Shown piece by piece: positions 23,817-35,754 of a stretch of DNA of 64,000 bases. Source of the DNA: Rhizomys pruinosus. Its lineage: Eukaryota > Chordata > Mammalia > Rodentia > Spalacidae. The position numbers and the translations under genes are program-made. Under the pieces are notes generated by a model, which had not been told where the DNA came from, did no database searches, and worked only from the letters and a program-made list of their open reading frames with translations. Numbering within the stretch: position 1 is the first letter of the stretch; each line of letters starts with the position of its first letter. The stretch lies in the NCBI GenBank assembly GCA_009823505.1, contig VZQC01010991.1, forward strand, positions 1,590,626-1,654,625. Direction: 5' to 3'.

Positions 23817-24032
23817 AGGCTGGAGAGATAGCCCAGTGGTTAGAGTACAGAACTGCTCTTGCAGAGGAACCTGGGTTTGATGCCCAGCACCCATATGGCA
23901 GCTTGCAATCTTCTGTAACTCTAGTTCCAGGGGATCCAATGCCTTCTGACTCCATGAGCATCGTACAACACAGGTGCATGCACACACATGCAGCAACATA
24001 TACATTCCTACACATAAAATACAAATGATAAA
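23817..24032 (+). mobile_element. Diverged B2 SINE
   Basis: aggctggagagatagcccag to acacataaaatacaaatg. Confidence 0.8.
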
Positions 24033-24042
24033 AAATAATAAG

Positions 24043-24272
24043 GGGGCTGGAGAGATGGCCTAGCGGTTAAGAGCGCCGACTGCTCTTACAGAGGACCCGG
24101 GTTCGATCCCCAGCACCCACATGGTGGCTGAGAACCGTCTGAAACTCCAGTTCCAGGGGAATCCGACACCCTCTTCTCACCTCTGCGGCATTGCACAACA
24201 CGGGTGCACAAACCTACATGCAGACAGTACACTCATACACATACAAAAATAAAAATTAAAAAAAAAATTAAA
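24043..24272 (+). mobile_element. B2 SINE, young-looking
   Basis: gggggctggagagatggcct with an intact body and aaaaataaaaattaaaaaaa tail. Confidence 0.92.
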
Positions 24273-24280
24273 ACCGTATT

Positions 24281-24460
24281 AGGCTGGATGTGGTGGTGCA
24301 TGCCTTTAATCCTAGCACTTGGGAGGCAGAGGCAGGCAGATCTTTGTGAGTTCAAGTCCAGCCTGGTCTACAGTGAGTTCCAGGACAGCTGGGGCTACAG
24401 GGAGACCCTGTCTCGAAAAAGACCAAAAAAAAAACCCAAAAACAAAACAACAAAAAAACC
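24281..24460 (+). mobile_element. B1 SINE
   Basis: aggctggatgtggtggtgca to gtctcgaaaaagaccaaaaa. Confidence 0.9.
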
Positions 24461-24560
24461 ATATTAGAAGTCACCAGGCACACCAGACCAAATAAAGAGC
24501 GCAGCTCCCACACATGGACCTCATAAAGAGGTGGACACCCAGAACTGTGTGGGTGAAGGT

Positions 24561-24761
24561 CCTCACTGACCTGCCATCTGACCACTCAGTGTGTGCATCA
24601 AGGACCTGCAGGCAGAGAACTCCCAGTCCTCACTGACCTGTCATCTGACCACTCAGTGTGTGCATCAAGGACCTGCAGGCAGAGAACTCCCAGTCCTCAC
24701 TGACCTGTCATCTGACCACTCAGTGTGTGCATCAAGGACCTACAGGCAGAGAACTCCCAGG
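24561..24761 (+). repeat. 67-bp tandem repeat, 3 copies, ending at an N
   Basis: Units begin cctcactgacctg at 24561, 24628 and 24695. The array stops at the N at 24762, so the true copy number may be larger. Confidence 0.9.
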
Positions 24762-24765
24762 NAAC

Positions 24766-24892
24766 TACCCATTCGTGGCCAGTCTTGTTTCATCTGCATA
24801 GTCACTCGAATCTTCCCTCTCCACTCCAGCTGCCCATTCATGACCAGTCTTGTTTCATCTACACCGTCACTTGAATCTTCTCTCTCCATGTA
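24766..24892 (+). repeat. ~65-bp direct duplication
   Basis: Two copies of cccattc-rtg-ccagtcttgtttcatct, starting near 24768 and 24833, with about 88-90% identity by eye. Confidence 0.8.
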
Positions 24893-25116
24893 TTATTTTA
24901 AAATGAATCCCAAACAATAGCATAGGTCTTTTGATTTACATGTCCTTATAAAATTTGCAGTGCTGGGCTGGAAGGATAGTGCAGCCGTTAAAGGCTGAGG
25001 TTAAGAATCAAAAAATGAACATTTGCAGTGCTATTCTGTGCATAGGTATACAACACACACGCATATACAGGACCCATACGTTCTGTGTCCTTTTGGGTTT
25101 CTTACTCTTTTCTTTT

Positions 25117-25365
25117 TTTAAAAAAAATTTTTTTTATTAATTTTATTTATTTTTGTATGTGTATGAATGTACTGTCTGCATGCAAGTTTGTGCACCCGTG
25201 TCGTGCAATGCCGCAGAGGTCAGAAGAGGGTGTCGGATTCCCCTGGAACTGGAGTTCTCCTGGAATTGGAGTTTCAGACGGCTCTCAGCTGCCATGTGGG
25301 TGCTGGGAATCGAACCCGGGTCCTCTGTAAGAGCGGTTGGTGCTCTTAACCGCTAGGCCATGTAT
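25117..25365 (-). mobile_element. B2 SINE
   Basis: Long subtype; the head is clipped at cgctaggccatg. Confidence 0.9.
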
Positions 25366-25389
25366 TTCCTTTCTTTTTAAGTTTTTAAG

Positions 25390-25648
25390 TTTTGATTTTA
25401 TGTGTATGAGTATATTATGTGTATAGTATATATTATATATTTATGTGTATGAGTATATTGCCCACATGTATGTATGTAAGCACACCCGTGTTGTGCAGTG
25501 CCCAAGGAAGACAGAAGAGGGTGTCAGATCCCATAGAACTGGAGTTACAGATGGTTGTTAGCCACCATGTGGGAGTTGGGATTCAAATCTGGGTCCTCCA
25601 CAAGAGCAGCCAGTGCTCTTAACCACTGAGCCATCTCTCCAGCCCCCC
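25390..25648 (-). mobile_element. Older B2 SINE
   Basis: tatgtgtatgagtatattgc to ccatctctccagcccccc; TA-rich tail complement. Confidence 0.85.
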
Positions 25649-26233
25649 ATTTATTTCTAAGACTGCTTATCACCTTGCCTTTCCATACCTGAGTCTAACT
25701 GGGCATTTAGCAGAAAGGTCTGCTGCTAAAATTGGACAGTCGTTTTGAGACTATATTTGCAATTCCTTCTGTGCTCATAAATCCTAACATCAGTAGATCT
25801 CTTTCCCATAAGCAAAAACCTCAACCAAAACAAGGAACTGACTGTCTTTACAAAAAGTTCCTGGCCAGGAGGGTGACCTGGGTGGCAGAATGAAGCATCT
25901 GGGCCATGTCCTCTTGCTAAACCTATGAAATCTGAAATCAAGAATAAACCTGAAGTCCAGCATTGTTGGACACCACGGGCATGCCAGAAAGTTCCAGGAC
26001 CCATGGAAGACACAAAGCAGATGGGTTTGGGCTGATGGACAAATAAGCCCAAAAGAAAGGCCAGGCTGAAAGTCTACAAGATGTCTATGATGGAAGCTCA
26101 AGCTCTGAGAAAGTATTGTGTTGGGACCCAGGCGACAATCAGGGTGACTACAAGGGGCACTTCCAGAATATCAGCCAGCCAGCTTAACTCATCCCCAACT
26201 TTTGTGTTAGACAGTGTCTGCCCTTGGCCACCT
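25649..26233. other. Intergenic, nothing recognised
   Basis: Unique-looking segment between the old B2 and the 35-bp array. Confidence 0.5.
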
Positions 26234-26640
26234 CCCTGTACCGCACACCCTGCCCAGATCATGGTCCTCCCCGTACCACACACCCTGCCCAGATCATGGT
26301 CCTCCCCATACCGCACACCCTGCCCAGATCATGGTCCTCCCAGTACCGCACACCTGCCCAGATCATGATCCTCCCCGTACCGCACACCCTGCCCAGAACA
26401 TGGTCCTCCCAGTATCACACACCCTGCCTAGATCATGGTCCTCCCCGTACCGCACACCCTGCCCAGATCATGGTCCTCCCAGTACCGCACACCCTGCCCA
26501 GATCATAGTTCTCCCAGTCTGCCCAGATCATGGTCCTCCCTGTACCACACACCCTGCCCAGATCATGGTCCTCCCTGTACTGCACACCCTGCCCAGATCA
26601 TGGTCCTCCCGGTCTGCCCAGATCATGGTCCTCCTCTGCC
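26234..26640 (+). repeat. 35-bp minisatellite, about 12 copies
   Basis: Unit cctgcccagatcatggtcct plus ccccgtaccgcacac, with two short units near 26510 and 26610. Because 35 is not a multiple of 3, the overlapping + strand frames all read the same 35-residue period; none is a gene. Confidence 0.95.
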
Positions 26641-26764
26641 ATGGCTAACAGACTCATGAAATTAGAACTCTGACCCACAGGTAGGCGATAGGAATGTTCA
26701 ACACAAGCAGTATAAAGCTAAGTCATGGAGCACTTAAGGAAAATTACTGTCAAGAAAAGCACAA

Positions 26765-27000
26765 AATGGCTCAGCACTTAAGAGCACTTGCTGCTCTTAG
26801 ACATAACCCAGTTGCTAGCTATCGTGTGGGTGCTGGGAATCTAACCTAGGTTCTCAGCAAAAGAAGCCAATGCTCTTAGCCACTCAGCCATCTAGCCCCC
26901 CTTTTTTATTATCTTTTGAGACCAGGCCTCATAGCCCAGACTAGCCTTTAACTCCCGATTACCCTATCTCAGTCTTCCCAGTGCAGAATCACAGGTGAGC
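26765..27000 (-). mobile_element. Diverged B2 fragment plus B1-like fragment
   Basis: gggtgctgggaatctaacct to actcagccatctagcc, then gagaccaggcctcatagccc. Confidence 0.6.
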
Positions 27001-27685
27001 ACAATATACAGGCTCTCAGTGCAGTTGCCACATGCAGATTTACTTTCAAACATTATGTTTCTTTTTTTTTTTTTTAAACATTATGTTTCAATTGGATCTG
27101 GAATGCCTGCGAAGACCCCTATGCTAACAGCTTGCTCCCCAGCTGGCACTGTAAGAGTAGAGCATAGGGGAGGTCCTTCAGCCAAGCAGTCTTGGGACCC
27201 AAGTCATTTTCTTCCCTAGTCCTAGCCATAAGGTAAGAGCTTTCTGCTCCTCTAAACCCTCTACAGCAATGAATCACATCACCACCAGTCCACAAGCAAT
27301 GGGCCAATCAACCAAACCCCCAAACCTGTGACCTGAGATCAATCTTCACTCTTTATAAGTTGGTTTGTCTCAGGTATCTGTTACAGTAACAAAAATCTGT
27401 CTAACACAAATTGCAACCCAGAAGGACAAACCAAAGAGTCTGAGAAGCAGGAGGATTCGGGGTCCAGTGACGATGGGGAGCAGAGCAGCTGTGGGCACCA
27501 CAGTTAAGTGATGGCGGTGCATAACTGAAAATGAATAGTGGAGAACTAAGATCCCAGATCAATCAAGGAGAAAGAGAAGGAATGAAGAGAATGGAGACTA
27601 AGAACAGACTTGTCCTCTGGGAAGAAAGACTTGATTAATTTGGGACATCATTGATACTATTTCACATATACTAAAATCTAGAGGA
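27001..27685. other. Intergenic, nothing certain
   Basis: T run at 27061-27077. The stretch ataagttggtttgtctcagg (27356) with following 'gttacagtaacaaaaa' resembles the tail of a rodent interspersed repeat. Confidence 0.45.
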
Positions 27686-27876
27686 AGGACTGGAGAGATG
27701 GTTCAGCCATTAAGAGCACTGGGTGCTTTTGCTGAGGACCCAGGTTCAAATCTCAGCACCCGTATGGTCTAGTTCCAGTGAACCTGACACCATCTGTGGA
27801 ACTCCATGGGCATACTTACACACATGCAGGCAGAACACTCATACAAATAATAAATAATAAATAATAAATAAATCTA
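27686..27876 (+). mobile_element. Diverged B2 SINE with (AATA)n tail
   Basis: aaggactggagagatggttc to an aataaataataaataataaa tail. Confidence 0.8.
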
Positions 27877-27937
27877 GAGGTAGTTTCTACTCCAAGTTAT
27901 AGAAGAAAAAGCTCTGCCTATTACTAACATAAACTCA

Positions 27938-28011
27938 GGGTAGTTGGCCGTGGTGGTGCAGATATATCATTCCAGCACCTGGAAGGTAGGGGCAGGTGGA
28001 TCAGAAGTGTG
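27938..28011 (+). mobile_element. B1 5' part feeding the 28-bp array
   Basis: ttggccgtggtggtgcagat to ggggcaggtggatcagaa; continues without a break into the repeat. Confidence 0.8.
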
Positions 28012-29745
28012 AGGGAAGCTTGGCTACACTGCGAGTGTGAGGCCAGCTTGGCTACACTGCGAGTGTGAGGCCAGCTTGGCTACACTGCGAGTGTGGGGCC
28101 AGCTTGGCTACACTGCGAGTGTGGGGCCAGCTTGGCTACACTGCGAGTGTGGGGCCAGCTTGGCTACACTGCGAGTGTGGGGCCAGCTTGGCTACACTGC
28201 GAGTGTGGGGCCAGCTTGGCTACACTGCGAGTGTGGGGCCAGCTTGGCTACACTGCGAGTGTGGGGCCAGCTTGGCTACACTGCGAGTGTGGGGCCAGCT
28301 TGGCTACACTGCGAGTGTGGGGCCAGCTTGGCTACACTGCGAGTGTGGGGCCAGCTTGGCTACACTGCGAGTGTGGGGCCAGCTTGGCTACACTGCGAGT
28401 GTGGGGCCAGCTTGGCTACACTGCGAGTGTGGGGCCAGCTTGGCTACACTGCGACTGTCGGGCCAGCTTGGCTACACTGCGAGTGTCGGGCCAGCTTGGC
28501 TACACTGCGACTGTCGGGCCAGCTTGGCTACACTGCGACTGTCGGGCCAGCTTGGCTACACTGCGAGTGTCGGGCCAGCTTGGCTACACTGCGACTGTCA
28601 GGCCAGCTTGGCTACACTGAGACTATCAGGCCAGCTTGGCTACACTGCGAGTGTCAGGCCAGCTTGGCTACACTGCGAGTGTGGGGCCAGCTTGGCTACA
28701 CTGCGAGTGTGGGGCCAGCTTGGCTACACTGCGAGTGTGGGGCCAGCTTGGCTACACTGCGACTGTCGGGCCAGCTTGGCTACACTGCGAGTGTCGGGCC
28801 AGCTTGGCTACACTGCGACTGTCAGGCCAGCTTGGCTACACTGCGACTGTCAGGCCAGCTTGGCTACACTGCGAGTGTCAGGCCAGCTTGGCTACACTGC
28901 GAGTGTCAGGCCAGCTTGGCTACACTGCGACTGTCAGGCCAGCTTGGCTACACTGCGACTGTCAGGCCAGCTTGGCTACACTGCGACTGTCAGGCCAGCT
29001 TGGCTACACTGCGACTGTCAGGCCAGCTTGGCTACACTGCGACTGTCAGGCCAGCTTGGCTACACTGCGACTGTCAGGCCAGCTTGGCTACACTGCGACT
29101 GTCAGGCCAGCTTGGCTACACTGCGACTGTCAGGCCAGCTTGGCTACACTGCGACTGTCAGGCCAGCTTGGCTACACTGCGACTGTCAGGCCAGCTTGGC
29201 TACACTGCGACTGTCAGGCCAGCTTGGCTACACTGCGACTGTCAGGCCAGCTTGGCTACACTGCGACTGTCAGGCCAGCTTGGCTACACTGCGAGTGTCA
29301 GGCCAGCTTGGCTACACTGCGACTGTCAGGCCAGCTTGGCTACACTGCGACTCTCAGGCCAGCTTGGCTACACTGCGACTGTCAGGCCAGCTTGGCTACA
29401 CTGTGTCAGGCCAGCTTGGCTGCACTGTGTGTGTCAGGCCAGCTTGGGCTACATTGTGACTGTCAGGTCAGGTTGCCTACACTGTGTGTGTCAGGCCAGC
29501 TTGGGCTACACTGTGAGTGTCAGGCCAGCTTGGGCTACATTGTGAGTGTCAGGCCAGCTTGCCTACACTCTGAGTGTCAGGCCAGCTTGGGCTACACTCT
29601 GAGTGTCAGGCCAGCTTGGGCTATACTCTGAGTGTCAGGCCAGCTTGGGCTACACTCTGAGTGTCAGGCCAGCTTGGGCTACACTCTGAGTGTCAGGCCA
29701 GCTTGCCTACACTGTGAGTGTCAGGCCAGCTTGGGCTACATGAGC
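28012..29745 (+). repeat. 28-bp minisatellite, about 60 copies, expanded within a B1 SINE
   Basis: Unit ccagcttggctacactgcga plus gtgtgggg and variants. Three variant classes are zoned: gagtgtggg (about 28078-28450), mixed gactgtcgg/gagtgtcgg/gagtgtggg (28450-28800), and gactgtcagg (28800-29400). A diverged right end (gggctaca, extra g) follows. The unit matches the B1 segment ggccagcctggtctacagag; B1 left-end sequence precedes (27938-28010) and B1-like right-end sequence follows. 28 is not a multiple of 3 and the unit has no stop, so all three + frames stay open. The 502- and 464-residue frames here are artefacts. Confidence 0.95.
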
Positions 29746-29777
29746 CCCTGTGCAAAGACTTTTTAAAAAAGATTTTG

Positions 29778-30008
29778 AGGGACTAGAGAGATGGCTCAGT
29801 GTTTAAGAGCACTGGCTGCTTTTGCTGAAGACCCAGGTTCAATTCCCAGCACCTACAAGGTGACTAACAACTGTCCTAACTCTAGTTCTGGGGTATCTGA
29901 TACCCTCTTCTAACCTCTGCAGGCATTGTACAACATGGGTACCCTTACATACATGCAGGCAATACATTCATACACATAAAACAAAAATAACAAATAAAAT
30001 AAATGTTC
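29778..30008 (+). mobile_element. B2 SINE
   Basis: gggactagagagatggctca to acaaataaaataaatg. Confidence 0.85.
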
Positions 30009-31237
30009 TAAGCTTGGCTAAGCACAAGATTTTAGGTTCAGAATCATGTTTTCTTAGAGCCTCAATGAGGGGCTCTGCTCTCTGACCCCGCTGGTTACGG
30101 GACATACAGATGGTCTGTTTTCCTTGGGTCTACAACCCTAAGTGCCTACAGAATGGGGTCGCCTTGGTCAGAACTCCTATCAGCATTGCCTCCTTTTCTA
30201 AGAAAAGCAAAACTCTCCCTCCAGTGCTAAATGGATTCTAGTTTTATTTCACGAACCAAACTGTGTCACGGGCCAAATGAGCATGCTCGTGCCCCAGCTC
30301 TCCTAGCAAAAGTGGAGGAGGGAGAAGGGCAGCAGCAGGAGAAGGAAAAGGACCTGCTAAGCAGCTGCTCTGCTCAGATGGCTGATGGGACGGAGCCGGG
30401 TCAGGATGAAAACACGGCTTGTAGGATCTGGTGCTAGATGCCCCCAGCAGACTCAGCATTGATTTCCAAATCCTGTTCTGTAAAGGTTATAAAATAAAAA
30501 TGATTCTGGGCAGCTAGGAGTCTAGATTTGAACCAGTTGCATGGGCCTGCATCAGATCTGTTACATAGGATGGAGATAGAGTCTTCTTGCTACCAATACC
30601 AAGGTCATGGGGATGCACTGTCAAGGACAAGGTGGCAGTAGAGACAGACTCAACATTTCGCGATTCTGTCAGCAGCTCTGTGCGATGCAAGGTTGCTATG
30701 TAACACACGACAGCAGGAGAGGCGTCTGAAGCTTGCTCTTATACCTGAATCAAAACACTGGGGATGCCCACAAAGTTTTATTCAGGTACGGTGGTTCTGG
30801 GGCAGCCCCTCAATCCCCATTCCTCCAGTTTCTCCACCTGTTTTACAAGCACCCAATTCCCTGTAGTGAATCCCTCTGTACTTAGCATACACAGTGCTTT
30901 CTGTCTCCTGCACAGAACTCTGAACTGATGTAAGACCAGCCACAATGCAAAACAGAGCAACCATCTTGGAATGACAGTGCTTCCTAAAGCAACTGTGCAC
31001 CCTCAGTTAAATTCAGGTTCAGCCCAACCACATAGGACCTGTTCAATGAATAATAGAGGAAATGAAACCACAAAACACACAAGAAAAAGGCATACCATAA
31101 ATGGAAACAGTAAGAATTAGAGACAGCAGAGCATCTCTGCAAAGACTGCAGACACTGAGCAGAAAGGCTGTGGTATGGTTGACAATGTCCATAGAGCAAG
31201 TAGATGGGAAAGAATAAAGCGTCTTAAGGTGTACACG
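30009..31237. other. Intergenic, no gene recognised
   Basis: Unique-looking, with short frames on both strands that lack homology I can recognise. Confidence 0.5.
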
Positions 31238-31394
31238 CATGCCAGGCATGGTGGCGCATACCTTTAATCCCAGCACTCAGGATGCAGAGGCGGGAGGACC
31301 TCTGTGACTTCAAGACCAGCCTGGTCTACATAGTGAGTTCCAAGCCAGCTGGGACTACAGACCCTGTCTCAAAAAGACCAAAAAAAAAAAAAAT
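31238..31394 (+). mobile_element. B1 SINE
   Basis: atgccaggcatggtggcgca to a 13-A tail. Confidence 0.9.
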
Positions 31395-31744
31395 GTACAC
31401 ACATGCACACACACACATATATAATACATATATATTCACTAAAATAATAATACCTAGGTGCAGCAACCCCCTCTTGATGGGACACAGATGAAGATTTTAT
31501 GAGTGTAAGGATGGATTTCAAGAAATTACAAAGACTGCAGCAGAGACAAGGAAATGGGAAATGCACAAAGAAGTTAGAGCTGTGAAAGAATGACAAGATG
31601 CGAGTTAACGTTTGCAGGAAGGAAGCAGCAGCAGCAATATTTGCAAAGACCATTATGAGAACTTTCTAGAACTGCTGAATATACTAAGGTTCGATCTCAG
31701 AAATCCTAACCAATCACAATAGAGTATTAAAAAGAGACAAAGAT

Positions 31745-31900
31745 GGCCGGGCGTGGTGGCGCACGCCTTTAATCCTAGCACTCGGGAGGCAGAGGCAGGA
31801 AGATCTTAGTGAGTTGAAGGCCAGCCTGGTCTACAGAGTGAGTTCCAGGACAGCTGGGGCTACAGGGAGACCCTGTCTTGAAAAGACAAAAAAAAAAAGA
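31745..31900 (+). mobile_element. B1 SINE, well preserved
   Basis: ggccgggcgtggtggcgcac to gtcttgaaaagacaaaaaa. Confidence 0.92.
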
Positions 31901-31990
31901 GAGACAAAGAAAGAAGAGATGAGAGTGGTTGGGGGGGGGGCGACGCCACACAACACAACCCATAAACTGTGGATGGAGAAAAAGAAGTTA

Positions 31991-32145
31991 GGCTGGGTGT
32001 GGTGGTGCACGCCTTTAATCCCAGCACTGGGAAGGCAGATATCTGTGAGTTGGAGGTCAGCCTTATCTACATAGGGAGTTCCAAGTTAGTCAGGGCTAGA
32101 TAGTGAGACCCTGTCTCAAAACAAAAACAAAGAAATAAAAAAAGA
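31991..32145 (+). mobile_element. B1 SINE
   Basis: aggctgggtgtggtggtgca; a central deletion removes the gaggca repeat. Confidence 0.85.
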
Positions 32146-32461
32146 ATCAACCAGAGAAGGGAGGAGGGGTGATCACCTACAAAGGAGCAGTCACTATACT
32201 ACTAGAAGCAGAAAAAAAAGGTCAGGTAAATTAAAACAGTCAGGCCAGATTTCATAGGAATTCAGCTAAATGTTATTCGTGAGACGTGTTTCCACAATGC
32301 AAAGTCAGTAAAATGTCAAGAGCATGAAAGAAAACAGTCTGAAAAACAGAAGCCAAAAGAAAGCTGTAATAACTTACCAAATCTCAGACAAACTAGACAT
32401 TGAAGGGAAAAAAAAACCCTTACTAAAATAATGATTAAAAAAGAGAGAGAAAAGAATTCTA

Positions 32462-32662
32462 AGGCTGGAGAGAGCACTGACTGCTTTTGCAGAAGACTCG
32501 GGTTCAATTCCCAACACCCACAGGGCAGCTCACAACCATCTATAACTCCAGTTCCAGGAGATCTGATGGCCTCTTCTGATCTCCATGGGCACTGCACAAT
32601 ATAGGCATACTTACACACATGCAAGCCAGACACTCATACACATAAATAAAATCTTTTTAAAA
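32462..32662 (+). mobile_element. B2 SINE, head deleted
   Basis: aggctggagagagcactgac to cataaataaaatcttttt. Confidence 0.82.
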
Positions 32663-32997
32663 AGGAATTCTTAGAGGTCAATCACAGCCCATGTCCAAAG
32701 CCCTAGATTGACTCTTTAGCAGTGGAAAAGAAGAAAAAGAAATGAAATTTACCAGGAGGATGTATTTATTCTAAACTTGACTGTGCAGAGTAATAAAGCC
32801 TAAAGATAAAGCAAGCAAATATTTACACACCAATGAGAAGAAAAAAAGAAACCCACCTTTATAGTGGGAATATTTAACATGCCTCTCTCAGTAATTCATA
32901 GATCAGCCTACAAGAAATAAATAGGGAACTCCTGGAAACCATTAAGAGTTTCAGTAAAGTGGCAGGATACAAAATTAACCTAGAAAAATTAGTAGTC

Positions 32998-33162
32998 TAG
33001 CTGGGCGTGGTGGCGCATGCCTTTAATCCTAGCACTTGGGAGGCAGAGTCAGGCAGATCTTTGTGAGTTCAAGGCCAGCCTGGTATACAGAGTAAGTTCC
33101 AGGACAGCTGGGGCTACAGAGAGACCCTGTCTCGAAAAAGACCAAAAAAAAAAAAAAAAAAT
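32998..33162 (+). mobile_element. B1 SINE inside the LINE-1
   Basis: agctgggcgtggtggcgcat to gtctcgaaaaagaccaaaaa; flanked by 'attagtagt' and 'atcagtagc', a plausible target duplication. Confidence 0.9.
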
Positions 33163-34079
33163 CAGTAGCCTTTCTTTACACCAGGGAAAATTAATGTAGT
33201 AAAAATATCCATTCTACAACAAAAATAATATACAGATTCAATGCACATTCCCAATTTAAAATCCCCAGAGTGTATCTTCACAGACTTGAAAAAAAATCCC
33301 TTAATTTCATATGGAAAAACAAAAGACCCCAAATAGCCAACATGCTAACCCTGAGCAAAAAGAAGCAATTACAGGGGGGATCTCTATACCAGGGCTTCAA
33401 ATTATACTATAGGGCATATAGAATCATAAGAAACAGCTGGACTGGCACAAAAAACAACCTGGTAAGACCAATGACAAAAACTGAAGATTCACAAACTTCG
33501 AAGCACATACAATCAGCCACGCTTCATATTTGAAAAGCGGGGCCAAGATAAGAGCACAATGGAGGAAAGACAGCATCTTCAGCAAATGGTGTTTGGAAAA
33601 ACTGGATCACCACTGTATAGAAGAATATAAAATTAAACCCCTAACCTCTCGCCCTTGATACAAAAATCACAACTCCAAAATGGATCAGAGAGAACGCTGC
33701 AGGATGTTGAAAACCTGAACTCTGAGAAGGGCAATAGAAGAAAAAGTGTGCGAGCAACACTACAAAGACACCAGATGTAGAGAAAAAGAGCTTCTAATCA
33801 GACAACAGACAGCAAAGCTGCACAGGAACAATAAGGTCGACAATTTGAGGCAAGTGGGAACGCTATTTAAACTCAAAATGATTCTGTACAGGCGGAAAGA
33901 AAACAATGCAGGAAAAAGGTAAAGAGAGAAACCCACGGAGTGGAGGAAACGGTTACCACTATACTAACATTCATGACAGAGCATTAAACTTCCGAATGGA
34001 ATATAAACTACTCAAAAAAACAAAGAAGACGAAGAAAACAAATGACTCATTGAAAAATGAGTTAAGCCTCTGGCTGGAG

Positions 34080-34242
34080 AATGATGTGGCTGCGATGGGC
34101 CTTTAATCCTGGCACTTTGGGAGGTAGAGGCAGGAGGATCTCTGTGAGTTCAAGGCCAGCCTGGTCTACATAGTGAGTTCTAGGACAGCTAGAGCTCCAG
34201 GGAGACCCCGCTTCAAAAAAAAAAAAAAAAAAAAAAAAAAAG
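34080..34242 (+). mobile_element. B1 SINE inside the LINE-1
   Basis: gatgtggctgcgatgggcct to a 27-A tail. Confidence 0.88.
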
Positions 34243-34322
34243 ATGGAGTAAAGAACTGAACAGAGACCTCACAAGTGAGGAATTAGAGATGGCTGAGAAA
34301 CATCTTAAAAAGTGTTCAACAT

Positions 34323-34480
34323 CGCCGGGCATGGTGGTGCATGCCTTTAATCCTAGCATTCAGGAGGCAGAGGCGGGTGGATCTTTGTGAGTTCAAGGCC
34401 ACTCTGGTCTACAGAGTGAGTTCCAGGACAGCTAGGGATACAGGGAGACCGTCTCTCAAAAAGACCAAAAAAAAAAGGGG
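34323..34480 (+). mobile_element. B1 SINE inside the LINE-1
   Basis: gccgggcatggtggtgcatg; flanked by gttcaacatc and gttcaatatc, a clear target-site duplication. Confidence 0.92.
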
Positions 34481-35194
34481 GAGGGGGTTCAATATCATTA
34501 ATAATTAAGGAAATGCAAATTAAAACCACTTTAAGATATCATCTCACTCCAATAAGACTGGCTAGGGATCAAGAAAAACAAATGATACCAAGTGCTGGAG
34601 AGGTTGTGGGGAAAGGGGAACACTCATCCACTGCTGGTGGGAATGTAAACTCGTACAACCACTATGGAAAGCAGGTGGAGAACCCTTAAAAGACAAAAAG
34701 AGCCTACCACCTGACCCAGTCATACCACTCCTGGGTATATATACCCACAAGACTCATCCTACTGCAGAGATACATGCACAGCCATGTTTATTGCAGCTCT
34801 CTTCACGATAGCAAAGAGCTGGAACCAACCCAAGTACCCCTCAACCAATGAGTGGATAGAGAAAATGTGGTACATCTACACAATGGAGTTCTATGTAGCA
34901 GTAAAGAAAGGTGACATCATGAAATTTGCAGGTAAATGGATGGAACTAGAAGATATTATGTTAAATAAAGTAATACAGTCCCAGAGAAACAAGCGACATA
35001 TCCCTCATCTGTGGATGCTAGCACCAAGTACCTAGTTATAAGGCAAACTGAGCAATGTTAATGTTATATTCCTTGTGATCTGAAAACAACTGTGCTCTTA
35101 TATTGTGAATCCCTAAACAGGTTCTAGAATTAACCTACCATTTATTTTCAGACTTTAGAATTTTGGTATACGGGTGGAGGGTATGTATGCATAT

Positions 35195-35402
35195 ATTTTT
35201 TTGTATGTGTATGAATGTATTGCGTGCATGCAGGTTTGTGCACCTGTGTTGTGCAGTTCCATGGAGGTCAGAAGAGGGTGTTGGATTCCCCTGGAACTGG
35301 AGTTAAAGATGGTTCTCAGCTGCCATATGGTGCTGGGTATTGAACCCAGGTCCTCTTCAAGAGCAGTCAGTGCTCTTAACAGCTAGGCCATCTCTCCAGC
35401 CC
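35195..35402 (-). mobile_element. B2 SINE
   Basis: Short subtype; ends ccatctctccagccc. Confidence 0.9.
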
Positions 35403-35754
35403 TGTATGCATATTTTAGAGTAATATAAAATCAAAAGAATGAGGGGAAAAAAAGAGAAATAAATAGGGACAGAAATAAATGATGATTTGAGCAATAGACT
35501 TAACAAGCTTGAGTTAACGAATAAATAAACACTGTACCCAGTCATTAAAGAATACATATGCTTTTGTTTGGAAGACTTTATTGAAGTATAACACACAGAG
35601 AGAATAGGTCGAAAACATGTGACTCAATGGATACAAGACAACCAGAATGGAAAGCCTTACAGAACCCAGACCCACTGATATCCCATACCACCCCACTCCA
35701 TGACAAGCTAACCACCATCCTGACTTACCATGATATAGATTAATTTCCCCTGGT

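Larger units (their letters stand above)
32680..35130 (+). mobile_element. LINE-1, 3' part of ORF2, broken by B1 insertions
   Basis: This is the C-terminal third of an L1 reverse-transcriptase ORF, heavily mutated. Visible pieces include a GYKIN-type segment (about 32970), LNFIWKNKRPQIAN (33296-33340), FKLYYRAYRIIRNSW (about 33400) and, near the end, MFIAALFTIAKSWNQPKYPS with KMWYIYTMEFYVAVKKGD (34784-35030). Three B1s (32998, 34085, 34323) and several frameshifts and stops interrupt it. It is a dead copy. The 3' UTR appears to run to about 35130. Confidence 0.85.

Noticed and set aside
24043..24120. tRNA-like A/B boxes in B2 heads as real tRNA genes
   Set aside because: They are the tRNA-derived heads of B2 SINEs with no complete cloverleaf.
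26214..26659. 144-residue frame with HTLPRSWSSP repeats
   Set aside because: 35-bp tandem repeat artefact.
28037..29631. Very long + strand open frames (502, 464 and 331 residues) with repeated AWLHC/LATLR/GQLGYT motifs
   Set aside because: They come from a stop-free 28-bp minisatellite read in all three frames; no promoter, splice or domain evidence.
34784..35035. Conserved-looking MFIAALFTIAKSWNQPKYPS frame as a host gene
   Set aside because: It is the C-terminus of LINE-1 ORF2.
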